This document shows positions 49,860 through 60,578 of a stretch of 64,000 bases of DNA, in pieces. The position numbers were made by a program, and so were the translations under genes. Location: the NCBI GenBank assembly GCA_021234155.1, contig JAJEKV010000060.1:4012451-4076450 (forward strand). Reading direction: 5' to 3'. The first letter of the stretch is position 1, and each line of letters starts with the position of its first letter. The notes under the pieces are model-generated. The model searched no databases. It saw only the letters and a list, made by a program, of their open reading frames with translations, and had not been told where the DNA came from. The DNA comes from Isoetes taiwanensis (taxonomy: Eukaryota > Streptophyta > Lycopodiopsida > Isoetales > Isoetaceae).

Positions 49860-52560
49860 ATAGCATGGAGGTTGCTCATGGCCTTGTCCATCTCCTTTCT
49901 TGGGATCTTGTGTGTGTTGTCTTTTGCAATGTGAGAACTTGGATATGACCATACCACACACTCCACCAATTCCCTCCTTTGAGGGTCAAGATAATTTGGC
50001 CTCCACTTCTTCTCCCAAAGCAGTCAGTGTATTGCTCCTTCAAGTTGCCCTTCTTGTGCCTCCCAATGGGCTCCCAATATTGAATTTGGAATCCAGGGAT
50101 CAAACTCCTCTCCATCGGGCATAGTGGTGGTCACATCAGAGAGTGCCACCCCTAACCATATTGGACAGTCCTCATCATCAGGCCTTACTAGCACAAAGTA
50201 TCCTTCCTTGATGTCCTCAAAGGGATCCCACTCAGGAAGATCAAACCACTTCGGCTTTGAGGCCTTACTTCCCACAAACCACTTGGGACCCAAGTGAGCA
50301 TTCTTAGACGTGCTTGCACCTTGAGAACCCTCCCATCTTGACTCTGGCAAGAACCCGTCTCTTAGCTCCCTCCCACATGGTCGCTCGGTTTCTAAGCATG
50401 TTACAACTTTCTCCCAAGCACTTGATTAGGGAGTCCATTTGATTTTTCTTAAGAGTGGAGGTGTGCTTTCCATTTCAACATCATCCCAATCGTTATATGT
50501 AATCCTTGATGCCCTTCACCAGTTTGGCTAGAGTCTTTGACTGGCTTGAAGGGAGGTAGTGGTTTTGGCTGCCCTTTAGGAATGAGAACTTCACCAGCAG
50601 CACCCCTTTGCCACAACTCGATACCTTGTACAGGCATCCACAACTTGTCACCTGGTCTCCACTTATATTGCATGATTGGTATTCCATCCCTAACCCAAAA
50701 CTTGAATTGAAGTGGCTTTGTGTGTCCTGTCAACTGGTCCTTGCCATCTAGCAAGTATCCTTCTACAAATGATTTCCAATCAAGCACCTCATCCATCAAG
50801 AAAGCCATTGGGTTGGGGTCAATGCAGCTCTCAAACACATCCATTAGTTCAGGGAGAGTGGTCACGTTTTCTCTCTTGAGCTTGGTGGAGAAAGTTCCAA
50901 AGAATCCATCAATATCATCATGCGTATGCCCAACCATCATGAATCCCACTTTCACAACTTTGAATACTCCCACTGCTGTCAAGTATGACATTGCCCCAAA
51001 CATCCATCTATTCTTGTTTTCTTTCCAACAGTTGTCCAACTGAACACATAGCTCCTCGAGCAAAGTGATTTCTCTAGTAAGGGGAAATCATCCCAAGTCC
51101 TCCTTGATTCACTAGGCACCTTGGATGTGAGCTTTTTTCCGCCTTTGGTAACAAAGCGGTTGATCATCCATCAAAGCCTCAAAAATGGGTCTTTGAGGGG
51201 AATACCTCCTCCCTTTCTATCGATCCTTTCTCTAGTGTTCTCAAGCACTTGAAAATAGAGCTCACATGGAAGTTTGGATCATCTCTCCATAGATCAAGCA
51301 CAAAATGACCATATGTTCCGGTTCCATGACCATGTGTTAATACACCCCCGGACTTACTTTCATCCGAAAAGCGTTTTGACAACGCTTGGGTAAAGGATCT
51401 AGCTTTGGCAAGAAAGTCTTGTGTTGGTCCATCTTATCATGAATTATACACAAAAATTTGTCCCAAAGAAGCATCTCGGAAAATGTTCTCCAATTGCCAA
51501 TACAACCTCCTACATGATATTTGGTCTCTTTGGTGATCTGCAAATTGCTCCCTAATTGCCATTCTTTTTCTTTCTCTATTGCAGTTGATGCAAGTGTATC
51601 CTTGAGTTGAATGCAAGTGTTGCACTTTGAGAATGGCATGTGTTGTAGGACACTCACGTCCGAGAAGTGAGTGCTCCATAACTTGCTGAAATGTGATTGA
51701 GAAAGAGGCCTACCTCCAGTAGTTTCTAGGATGGAGTTGACCTCCTTAAGGCACTCCTTTTGGATATAGTGTTGTGGCAACACTCTTTGCACCACTTTGC
51801 ACACCGTGCTTCGTTCACCTTCGACTTGTGGGGCATAGATTGAGACATGTATCTCACAAAGCTCTGAAGACTGCAATGGCCTTTAGAGTATTTGCTCTAG
51901 GTTTCAAAGTGAGTGCATTACCATGTTGGAACAAAGTGTGCCCTTTTCTAACCTGCTCCCAGTATCTGTAAAATGAAGACTTGCTCACCCCAAGAATCCA
52001 TCTCAATGCTCTCATACATACCTTCATTCCCCTCAATTGATATAGCAGCCGTCCTGTGTTTTCATCATAGCTGGAATTCCTACACAAGGAGTAAATGAAA
52101 TTAATCCTATCTTTTGAAGTCGTCCAATGTATTGGGACCTTATATCCCACGAGGTCATCCACATTGTAATGCACCGCAATCTAGGTTGCAACACTCTTGT
52201 CCCCTAATTGCCTCCGTGTTTTCTTTGGTTGGTGCCATACTTTCCATCCTTTCTAAATATTTGTCACTTCTAGGCCTCTTGGGCACCTTTGGCTGCCTTT
52301 TATGAAAGACATAGCGTCTCTTCCTTGTGATCAAAGGATGCTCATCGACCACCAAATCTTCCACATGGCCTTGGGTGGGCCTTGGGGTGTGTAGTTCAAG
52401 AGGGCATTCTAGAGTATCACCATTCTTGTGTGTAATAAATCTAATTGGCCATCTCAACTCGAGCTTGGGACTCCAAAGAGCCCCTGAGCACACAATGCAA
52501 TCACTAGAGCTTCCACGACATGATAGTATCAACTTCGATAAGAAGCTTCACAATGCCAAC
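49860..52560 (-). CDS. DUF7869-type transposase-like protein (frameshifted as read)
   Basis: Minus-strand gene of about 880 codons in consecutive open pieces: 52532-52155, 52174-51854, 51876-51337, 51382-51179, 51063-50449, 50350-50024 and 50115-49876. A basic N-terminal segment with CRGSSSDCIVC leads to RKRRYVFHKRQPKVPKRPRS. The middle has LRWILGVSKSSFYRYWEQVR, then CNTCIQLKD, IIHDKMDQHKTFLPK and LTHGHGTGTYGHFVLDLW. The core continues with VQLDNCWKENKNRWMFGAM and VGHTHDDIDGFFGTFS. DKMD, QLDN and HDDID are spaced like the acidic residues of an RNase H-fold (DDE) transposase; that reading is mine. From memory, the series matches plant proteins labelled DUF7869. The C-terminus (GYFVLVRPDDEDCPIWLGVA) looks like a small reader domain. 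Few stops remain, so the copy is young or the breaks are technical. Confidence 0.75.
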
Positions 52561-52773
52561 TCCAAGATGTTCATCTCCCGACCTCTCATCATTCACACTA
52601 TCAAATGGATCAACTGCAAGTTATTATGCCCTCTGCAAATACCATCCGGTTGCAAGGGTGCAACAAAAAGGCAACCCATCCTCCTCCATTGGAGCCTAGG
52701 GCAATGGCCTCCTTTGGACTTCCCCGGCTCCATTTTACTCATCTCACATGCTCCCCGAATGAAAAAGCTCACA

Positions 52774-53020
52774 TTAAAACCATATAGCCCCAAACACCAC
52801 AAATATGACCATATGAACCATATAAAACCATACAAACATATTAAATATAACCATATTAAATCATACAACCATATTAACTAAAATCATATAACCATATTAA
52901 AGCATACAACCACACTCATTCTAAACCATATGTGAACATTGTAACCATATATACCATTGATACTATTCAACCATTGAAACCTTATTAAATACATAAGACA
53001 ACATATATAAACATATAACT
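52774..53020 (+). repeat. Degenerate ACCATAT tandem repeat
   Basis: About twenty imperfect repeats of accatat, with variants such as accatacaa and accatattaa, fill most of the interval between the divergent genes. The DNA is very AT-rich and has no frame worth noting. It lies upstream of both the minus-strand transposase-like gene and the plus-strand gene, so it may be part of a shared promoter region. Confidence 0.8.
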
Positions 53021-53129
53021 AACCCTTTCATATCTTGGCATGGCCCGTGGGCGCCTCTTCTTGTCGAAACCGTGTCGGCCAAGAATCCGCGACCGCCACG
53101 TCATGGAGGGCATGGCCCCTGCGTGGCAG

Positions 53130-53139
53130 TATATATATT
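53130..53139 (+). promoter_or_regulatory. Candidate TATA box for the plus-strand cargo gene
   Basis: tatatatatta lies in GC-rich surroundings, about 175 bp upstream of the proposed ATG at 53307. A CT-rich leader (cctcttcctctccccgacc) follows, as in plant 5' untranslated regions. Confidence 0.5.
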
Positions 53140-53306
53140 ATTGCACTTTTACGAGGTTCGAGGGTGCAGCCCAAATTAATCGCACCCTCTTCCTCTCCCC
53201 GACCATTCTTCCTCCCCCGTTTTCTCTCGATCGGTCTTGAGCTCCTGTTTCCTTAGGGCCCGCTTCTGCGTCAGCGTCGATCAAACCGTCGATTCGGTAT
53301 CATCTT

Positions 53307-53590
53307 ATGACAACAAATTTTGGTCGTCCGGGGACGCTTCAATACCGTTCTCAGCGTTTCATTGTTCGAGCGTTACGCATCACCGAAAGAAAGTGAGGCC
53401 CTTTTTGTGCTTGCTTTTTAGTTTTCTGTAAGTCTTTAAGTGCATTTTTTCTTATATTCTGTTGTTAGAGGCTCTTATTAATCCCTGTTACAATTTACAG
53501 CCCGACAAATCCTTATTCACGCTTTGTCAACGACTATACCCACATGGAATCGAAGTCGAAGCCTCCTCCTCATCCAAAAAAATCTTCCGT
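53307..53590 (+). CDS. First two exons of the cargo gene
   Basis: The ATG at 53307 opens MTTNFGRPGTLQYRSQRF and continues through VRALRITER to 53392, where gtgagg begins. An intron of 108 bp ends in tttacag at 53500. Joining the two exons keeps the frame: NPTNPYSRFVNDYTHMESKS and KPPPHPKKSS up to 53590, followed by gtatgt. The splice joint restores an asparagine codon, which supports the model. The segment is basic and proline-rich with no known domain. It runs divergently from the transposase-like gene. It could be the N-terminus of the coding blocks between 56.3 and 61.4 kb, but the connection across the hairpin-rich 53.6-56.3 kb is unproven. Confidence 0.5.
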
Positions 53591-54220
53591 GTATGTTTTG
53601 TAATATCATACCCTTTTTAATCTCATTTTTCTCAGATGTTCTCCACTTTTCTCTGTACTGTTCTCCACTTTTCTCTGTTTTCTCATTAATCTTAATAATC
53701 TTTGTATTGTTTTCTGTTTTTTGTTATCTTTTTCTTGCTTGTGGTTGAATTGAATACATTGTACATGCACAAGTGAGAATAGTGGTTATAGTAGCAAGCA
53801 AACCGAGAGAAATCATCGAGACCTGTGTTAGGAAGTAAGATATTGCGAGCATTAACGTAAAAATAACTAGGAATGTCTTTCTCCCAAAGAAGAATTCGAA
53901 TAGGAATTGCTTCACGTAATCTCCATTTCTAACTCACAAAGAAATCCACCGCAGAGACATCACGAGAAGGGAGTGGCGAAGTTGAGAATATGACTTGCCT
54001 TGATCCATGAAGTACAGCCTTCTTCATTTCATGAAATGAGAACTTCGACCGCTGGTATGCAGAAGAGGGAGTGTTCACTACCGCTAAGGCAGGTTGAAAG
54101 GATTCTCGACTTCGATTCCGGATTGCACGACTACCAATGTCTTCACATTCTTTAGAACCTGTACGCGGCCTTCTCGGCTGGTGAGTCGGGAATGATACCC
54201 CCGCCAATGGCTCTTTGTGC
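53591..54220. other. Probable intron start and unassigned sequence
   Basis: Pyrimidine-rich intron-like sequence up to about 53740. A minus-strand frame (54267-53929, then 53915-53724 in another phase: KCEDIGSRAIRNRS, AIPIRILLWEKDIPSYF) follows, which I cannot assign and which may be chance or a relic. Confidence 0.35.
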
Positions 54221-54226
54221 GGTCGC

Positions 54227-55275
54227 GGTGCCTCCACCCCCAGTCTGAGCCACTCTCGCCGAACCATGCTCGCCGAATATTGCGAAGAGGGTGGCTCCGA
54301 CCGGGTGGAGGCCTCGGCGACTAACCATCAGTCTTTGGCGGCTTTCTAATTGCGGATTGGAGAAAACGCACGCTCTGCATGCCGCTGGCTCACTTGGATA
54401 TCTCAACCACTCTCCTTCTATCTTCCTCTGACATTGCGAAAGGAAGTGGTTTTGACTGCCCTAAGCCAACTCTTAGCAACCCAATTCTCCCGCGGTGTGG
54501 TCGCAGTGGCCTCTACCCAATCAAAGACCGCCTCCTTCAACCATCTTCGCCGAATATTGCGAAGGGATGGGCTCTGATTGGGTGGAGGCCCCTACGACTA
54601 ACCACCAGTTGTTGTCTGCTTTCTCACTGCGGAGTCGAAAACGCAGTTCAAGTGCACTCTAGAGCTGGCCGGCAGACGGTCTTAAACACTCTCCTTCTAT
54701 CTTCCTCTGACATTGCGAAGGGAAGTGTTTTTACTTGTCTGCAGGCCAGCTCTTAGCAACCCAATTCTCCTCTCTGTGTGGTCGCAGAATGCATGCATTC
54801 CACGAAGTTTGTTAGATGCATTCTCGCTCACGAGTCCGAATGCCTTACCCAACCCAAGACTCCATGTGTACTAACCGGAGTTCGATGGTTAAGGCATTCT
54901 CGACTTGCGAAGTCGAGAATGTAGACAGAAGCGTGCATTCTCGACCGCAAGTCGAGAATCCCTTAGCCAGCCAATTCTCCAGGTATGCAGTAGCGGTGGC
55001 CTCGACCCGGTCGAGTCACTCTCCTTCAACCATCTTCGTCGAATAGTGCGGGGGGAGGGGCTCGGGACCGGGTGGAGGCCTCTACAACTAACCACAGTGG
55101 AAACCACGAGGAAGCCAAGGCTTGCATTCTCTACAAGTCATGCACTTTCTATTCTCCTATTTTTAGTCCCAAGTGCCTCTAGCCCAATGCGAGCCACTCT
55201 CCTTCTCGAACCATCTTCCTCGAATATTGCGAAGAGGAGTGGTTCTGACAGTGGAGGCCCCTCCGACTAACTACA
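54227..55275. repeat. Cluster of at least six foldback (hairpin) repeats
   Basis: Six related hairpins with a shared loop region around gaatattgcgaag. Four are large. In the one at 54508-54590, arm GGCCTCTACCCAATCA pairs with TGATTGGGTGGAGGCC. Similar arms occur at 54227-54314, at 54998-55080 (ggcctcgacccggtc with gaccgggtggaggcc), and at 55191-55245 (gagccactctccttc with gaagaggagtggttc). Two are short: 54405-54451 and 54684-54730 (aaacactctccttc with gaagggaagtgttt). Between them recur cttagcaacccaattctcc and gactaaccac, so the whole is a degenerate tandem array of a 200-300-bp unit. No coding content is claimed. Confidence 0.75.
54891..54960. repeat. Two tandem TCGAC-type palindromes
   Basis: gcattctcgacttgcgaagtcgagaatg (54895-54921) and gcattctcgaccgcaagtcgagaat (54935-54959) are adjacent palindromes of the family that recurs at 57.5-57.9, 59.5-59.6 and 60.6-60.8 kb. 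Confidence 0.8.
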
Positions 55276-56295
55276 AGAGGATGCATTTGAACCGCATCTC
55301 CCGGCCTTAGTCCTAGCCTCGATCTATGTACAACATTCCAAGTAAACATGTATCCATGGAAAAACAGACCTAAAACGGAATGTTTTTACCCTCGATCCAA
55401 TGTTTCCTTGCCGAGCATCTCTCAACCTAGAGAGTAAATCATCTCTCGAGGAAAATGCTGGACAAGGAAACACTGGAATCGTCGAGCTTATCGGCCAGTT
55501 CCATTATTTAAACACATCACGGCATGTTCTACAAAGTTTAAATAACATAGGCATCTCCAAACTCACCTCTTCCGCATGCAAGAATTCCTTTGGGCCATTG
55601 TATCCGCGGATCCCGCGGCCTCACCCGAGTCTTTGCTTCTTCGGTCGGTCTCTTCAAGAGTGTATTCAAGATCTATTACTTCGTATCACTGCGATTCTCG
55701 CAGATCCCCTTTCCATGGCGCCACGTTGTAGAGTTCGGTGTGCAACCTCCTCTCGCTTCCTACCTTAGCTCCGTGCTCATCGATCAATTCAATCGCTTTG
55801 CATCGGGGCCAGTCGGGAAAAACACACATATGCAAAGCTGTTAGCGGCTTACCGTCGCGGCGCCATTCCGAAGCTCCACGCGATGATCCCCCTCCGACCT
55901 CGAGTTCCCCAATGCCGCAGGGAAGATAAACTACGCTCCACTCACTTAGTCCCTTGATGTGATTCAATTTCGAAATAGTGTTTGGGCGGGCTAAAGCCGA
56001 CCGTGCTGTACCCTTAGCCCGCTTTTTTTCATAAATGATTGCATGTCCTTAACTTCAAATTAAAGAACACGCCCGATCTTTTTTACATGCAGTCCTAAAA
56101 CTCACAACGCGCGGAGGAAACTTAATTTACAGAGTCGTCCGAAGAGGATGAGAGGGCATATTGAAATGACTCCGTCCAAGAAGCGGGGCGGAGGGGATGC
56201 TTCGCCAAATGCAAGCAAAGAAGAAGAAGAAGACAAACACCCCGTGAGCTCGAGGTTTTTCTTTTGTCTAATACCTTAACCGATCCATCCGTTCT
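55276..56295. other. Unassigned sequence, possible intron or relic
   Basis: Moderate GC, with frames on both strands. The most protein-like is on the minus strand (55967-55686: GLSEWSVVYLPCGIGELEVG, CVFPDWPRCKAIELIDEHGA), which matches nothing I recognise. No splice model linking it to neighbours could be built by eye. Confidence 0.35.
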
Positions 56296-57336
56296 TCTTG
56301 GCAAAGATTCACCTCTGACTCACCGGTGATCACCGGCCGAACTCCATTCTTCGTCATCGAGGGGACCGAGACAGAGCTTCTGAAACAAATGCAGATTCTT
56401 GGTGGTATGTCGAGGTATCGACAAGTGGGAAGGAGAAAGATCTGTTTCTACACCAAAGGGACAAGAAGAGCTCCGGAGACAAGTACAAGAAAATCGGTGT
56501 TGTGCTCTCCGTCTCTGCGCCAGATTCGAAGCATTTAACACTACATGTCGAGGACTGCCAGAAGAGTAAGTTCTATCGCACCAAAAAATTGGCAGTTTCA
56601 AATTATTCTCACTCTTCCATGAGCAAGGCTAAGGGCACCCAAAAAGGCCGCGCCTTTAAATTGTCGAAACCTTGGGTGGAAGGATCCGAAGGGATGAAGG
56701 AGGCCTAAACCCTAACATCCGAGGGGAGCTTGGTATGGAGATTTCCGTGAGTCGGGGAAAACTGTTCAATACGGGGAGCTTCACTTCTCTTTGTCTTTTA
56801 AGACTCTACAACACTCTGGAGTGGGGAATGTTGTGGTTCATACACAAAAAAGTCCACCAAAAAACAAAGATGGGGATGATGACACCACAAGGGAGGAGTC
56901 AGATGACGAAGGAGACGAAGATATGGTCGACTCCCCAAACCTCGATCCAGATGATCAGATCAGGATTTCTCAGAGAGGGGCACGTAAAATGGAGCGCCTA
57001 GCTCAAGATTATCCGCTGGGAATATCACACAAGCCGCTGCTTTGGACATTAGATCGGCCGGGTTTGCCATCTAGATGCCGCCTTGTTCAACCATTGTGGA
57101 ATTTAATCCAAACACATGCCGGAGATTACAACTCCGATGGTGCGACATCCTCGCTGCAGATCCAATGCCCGCGGATGTCATACCTTTAGCGGTCGGCAAT
57201 GAGTTGTTCACCGGAAGTCCGAGGAAGATCCGAAGGGAAAAGACGTCCGGCTCGGGTTGTAGACGGTCGATTCAGCTAGGGCGCTCAAGTATTGCGTGAC
57301 GGAGAAGGAGGTGCCGCAGCGATCAAGGATAGATAT
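56296..57336 (+). CDS. Cargo gene coding block 1 (acidic and lysine-rich, unidentified)
   Basis: Coding-like plus-strand sequence in successive frames separated by small shifts. First comes SETNADSWWYVEVSTSGKEK, then DKKSSGDKYKKIGVVLSVSA, LHVEDCQKSKFYRTKKLAVS and SSMSKAKGTQ (about 56380-56700). A second piece is VQYGELHFSLSFKTLQHSGV, an acidic run DDDTTREESDDEGDEDMVDS, and RGARKMERLAQDYPLG (about 56765-57020). A third has LRWCDILAADPMPADVIPLA and VGNELFTGSPRKIRREK, then ARALKYCVTEKEVPQRSRID (about 57080-57335). It ends at a splice-donor-like aagtgagt at 57337. No domain is recognised; the composition suggests a nuclear protein. Confidence 0.4.
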
Positions 57337-57880
57337 GCCAAGTGAGTGCAGAGTTCTTTCTTTCGGAGACGCCAAAGAACCGGCCCGCCAGCATTAGCCA
57401 CGCTGTAACACAATAGCGCCGAAAGTGCCGCCTCACGTAAGGGTAAATAACTCTCCTGACTTTCCATTCGAAGTCGCGAAATGAAAGCCCTACCATCCTA
57501 ACATTTGCCGATTATCCTTTGGGGTTTCGACTCGGCGAAGTCGAAAAGCCCTGAAAATACGTAAAATCAAAGGATGTGGAGCTTTCTCGACTCGCGAGTC
57601 GAAAAACCCTTAGCCGCAGTAAAAAGAAAATTAGACATTGAATGGGACTTTCGCTTTCTCGAAGTCGAGAAAGCCCCGCCATCCTAACATTTGCCGACAT
57701 CCTTTGGGTTTCTCACCGCGAGTCGAAAAGCGAGGTAATGCGTAAAAATCAAAAGGATGAGCTTTCTCGACTCGCGAAGTCGAAAAAACCAGAAGTAAAA
57801 GAAAATTAGACATTCAAGGGACTTTCACTCATGAGTCGAAAACCCCGGCTACATTTTACCGCTTATTCCCCGGGTGTTTG
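57337..57880 (+). repeat. Inferred intron packed with TCGAC palindromes in two tandem repeats
   Basis: Lies between a donor (gtgagt, 57337) and an acceptor (gggtgtttgtag, ending 57880). It holds six palindromes: about 57524-57548, 57582-57606, 57653-57673, 57708-57730, 57762-57788 and 57822-57844. An example is ctttctcgaagtcgagaaag. They sit within two tandem copies, about 186 bp apart, of a unit starting cctaacatttgccgat and containing aagaaaattagacatt. No open frame crosses it. Confidence 0.65.
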
Positions 57881-59512
57881 TAGATACTTTCATGCTCCGA
57901 CATTGGTACATTGTCCGGATGCACTCCTTATCCCCGACCGATCATACACGCTTAGGCAACAAAGGGAAAGCATTGGGTTGTCCTCGGCCCTAAAGGAAAC
58001 AGGGCTCCCTGATAAGTGGAAGACCTTTGAGAAACTATGCGATATGTTCTCACTGGAGGGACAGAAGATGACGAGGGAGAGGAAGAAGAGGAGAAGAAGA
58101 AGAGAACACCAAGGAAAGGCAGGAGTCTCTCTCGGACCAATACGACCTCATTCTTAGCAATCGCGGCCCGGGAGAAATGGACTGAAATATGGGCTCAATG
58201 GACAAGAGGCAAGTCAAGGACAGCAATGGAGAATTTCCAAGCAGGCCCGACCCCAAGTTGTTTGACAAGCGGTTCATGAAGAGGATACAGGGCCTCACGG
58301 ACAAAGAAACGCTTTGACCTACAAGGCAAAATCTTGAGGGAACAATCCTGGCCGAGGAAGACCAGAGTTCTAAATTGCGGGGCGCAAAGGATTATGCCAC
58401 GGTCCTAAAAGCGACAAATATATGTTAGAAGAAGGCATCACGGAGTTCGCGCAACGTTGCATCTAATGAATACCATGATTTTGATTTTTACAAGGAAAAG
58501 GCTGCCCTTGATGAGGAAGACATGAAGGAATTGAACCGTCTATGTCAACCCTACATCAACACCAAGCTGAAGCGTAACGTCAAAACCCTTCCTTTCCCTG
58601 AACGTGCTATGGCAATTCTGAAAAGGAAGCTTGGATTCGGGGTGGTCCCATTTAAGGCAGACGATAGCTCCCCATTTCGGTTACTTTGGGACACAAGGGA
58701 TTTGGTGGTGCAGAACCGCACCGGACCCGTGGCACTATTTGCCATCAATATGATCGAAGACCCCACCCTTTTTATGACAAAGCCGACATAGAGCAATTGG
58801 TACAAGGCGATGTCTGGACATGACCGACTGGATACTTTCGGTTTCCTTGTCTTTTTGCATGCCGGCAATCAAACAACAATCTTGTCTCCCAATGGGCAAA
58901 ATGATATTAACTTCACCAACAAGATCATGCACTCCATATACGAACTTGATCATGAGTGCAGACTTGGCTTGCCGAAGGCACCAAGCTTTGCCAACATAGT
59001 TTTGGTTTTGATTTCAAGATCGGCGGTCGACCTGGATAAGTGGTGGTCTAGCGAGCATCATTATCTCGACAAGTTCATGATCTCTCAAGAGCAGATGGAA
59101 CCCTGAAAGGGGGCCAGGTTTATGGAGGATGTTCCATCGATGGACAAGGTCGGCAGGATGGTGCGACCGGTCCTATACATAGAATTCCTATCCGGCCAAG
59201 AGTTATCAAGTACTTCATAACCAGCTTGGTCGAGGAAGATCAAATTGTATGCGAGTGGTACATGAATGGCCTGTTCTCTCAGGGGGCTATGCTGTTTGGA
59301 ATGAAACCTATATCCGTGGTTGGAAATAAGGACATGGTTGAAACCATTCAGTCATACCTGGATCTGCTTCATGAGCATTTCAAGGGGGGAAGACAAATGG
59401 AAGCAAGAAAAGGCGGCGAGGGGGCGAGAGAGACAAACCCGGCGGAGACGAGGATGTCGGGGATTGGACCGTAATGCCGCCGAAAACATTATTGAAAACC
59501 CGAGATTGAGGT
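57881..59512 (+). CDS. Cargo gene coding block 2 (possible relic DNA methyltransferase fold)
   Basis: After the acceptor at 57880 the frame reads YFHAPTLVHCPDALLIPDRS, YTLRQQRESIGLSSALKETG, KWKTFEKLCDMFSLE and an E/K-rich stretch. It continues LCQPYINTKLKRNVKTLPFP, KRKLGFGVVPFKADD, then FGFLVFLHAGNQTTILSPNG, PSFANIVLVLISRSAVDLDK and finally VIKYFITSLVEEDQIVCEWY, MNGLFSQGAMLFGMKPISVV. The last part is arranged like the AdoMet-binding region of beta-class DNA methyltransferases (a region, then D-x-F-x-G-S-G-x-x), but the key DPF.GSGT is CEWYMNGLFSQG here. I therefore regard the methyltransferase reading as weak. The block ends at a donor (gattgag|gtgagt) at 59513. Frameshifts occur near 58160, 58310, 58790 and 59105. 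Confidence 0.4.
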
Positions 59513-59690
59513 GAGTTTACTTTGCTCTAGCGGTGTTTCTCGACTCGCGAAGTCGAAAAACTCGTTCCTTTCAATACCTTTTTTTGTCATTCTCGACTTC
59601 GCGAAGTCGAAAAACTCGTTCCTTCGGCGGATGTCATCATTTCGTGGAATTCGAGCTCAACGAGTCCGGATCATTGTCAATGGATTCCAA
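59513..59690 (+). repeat. Inferred intron with two TCGAC palindromes
   Basis: Begins with gtgagtttac. It contains tttctcgactcgcgaagtcg followed by aaaaactcgttcctt (59537-59569), and the same again with the perfect core cgacttcgcgaagtcg (59590-59625). The 3' splice site is not certain; coding sequence resumes near 59690. Confidence 0.6.
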
Positions 59691-60481
59691 AATTCACGTC
59701 GCGAGGAGAATGAGAATGAAAATCCGAGCAAGACACCGCGCTCACAGCCGGAAAGAACCTGAAAAGTTAATGATCCCGCATTTGGATCCCGATGAACCTG
59801 GAATATGGTCGAGCCAAACTCAAGCGGGATCCACCGGGTCCCACCAAGCTTGTAATATTTGACGTCAATGGAGTATTGGCTGCGGTATACCACGAAAAGA
59901 CGTCCCCGAGATTAACACCTCGCAGATCCCAAAGAAAACGAGCATAAAATAGTGTATCCGGGGCCCGAGCTAAGGAAATTATTGATCGTGCCCGGCACGA
60001 GATTCGGCGGGGCATATGGTCTTGTATGGCAAAAGAAAAATATTGTCAATGTTCTTGGTGTTCTCGGCATTTCAGTTTTGAAGTTCAAGTTCGTTTGGGG
60101 AAACGAAAATTCGAGCATGTGAAGGACCTCGATCCAGCCATCACAAAGGGGAAGCCTATAATGGTGAAAAGGCTGGACAATCGCTTTTATGAGCAATTCC
60201 AGGACTTTGGCAAACACAACACGCTGATCATAGACGACTCCGCCTACAAGTGCTATCATAACGCGCAAAATACAATCATTGCTAAGCCATATCGACCTGA
60301 AGAATATGAGACAGATAGGTGGTTGTCCTTCGGACTCTGTCCTGTCTTGGCGGAATCCCTCTTTGCCATTCTTGTCGCCGATGTGCTTACGAACTATCCG
60401 AGCCTCACGGAACCCGATCCAGAGAGCAAGCCGATCATGAAAGCTATGGACGACAAATACTTTGGTGAACAAGAAGAGTGA
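59690..60481 (+). CDS. FCP1/NIF-type HAD phosphatase-like protein (cargo block 3)
   Basis: The plus strand encodes an NLI-interacting-factor (CTD-phosphatase) domain broken by a few frameshifts. HLDPDEPGIWSSQ precedes TKLVIFDVNGVLAAVYHEK (about 59845-59900), the HAD nucleophile motif. Then come VYPGPELRKLL, GIWSCMAKE, NVLGVLGISVLKF, KFEHVKDLDPAITKGKPIMV and the conserved NTLIIDDSAYKCYHNAQNTI (about 60218-60277), where the DD pair is the second metal-binding motif of HAD enzymes. It ends MDDKYFGEQEE and TGA at 60479-60481. Canonical members have DxD; here it is DVN, so the acid/base aspartate is asparagine and activity is doubtful unless this is a read error. Family members dephosphorylate RNA polymerase II or other nuclear proteins. 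Confidence 0.7.
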
Positions 60482-60578
60482 CCCCGCCGATAGTCAAATT
60501 GTGTGAATATTGTAATCGAACGTGAACACATGTATTGACCATTTTGTAATGAATATACTTGTATATTGAGTTTTCGAT

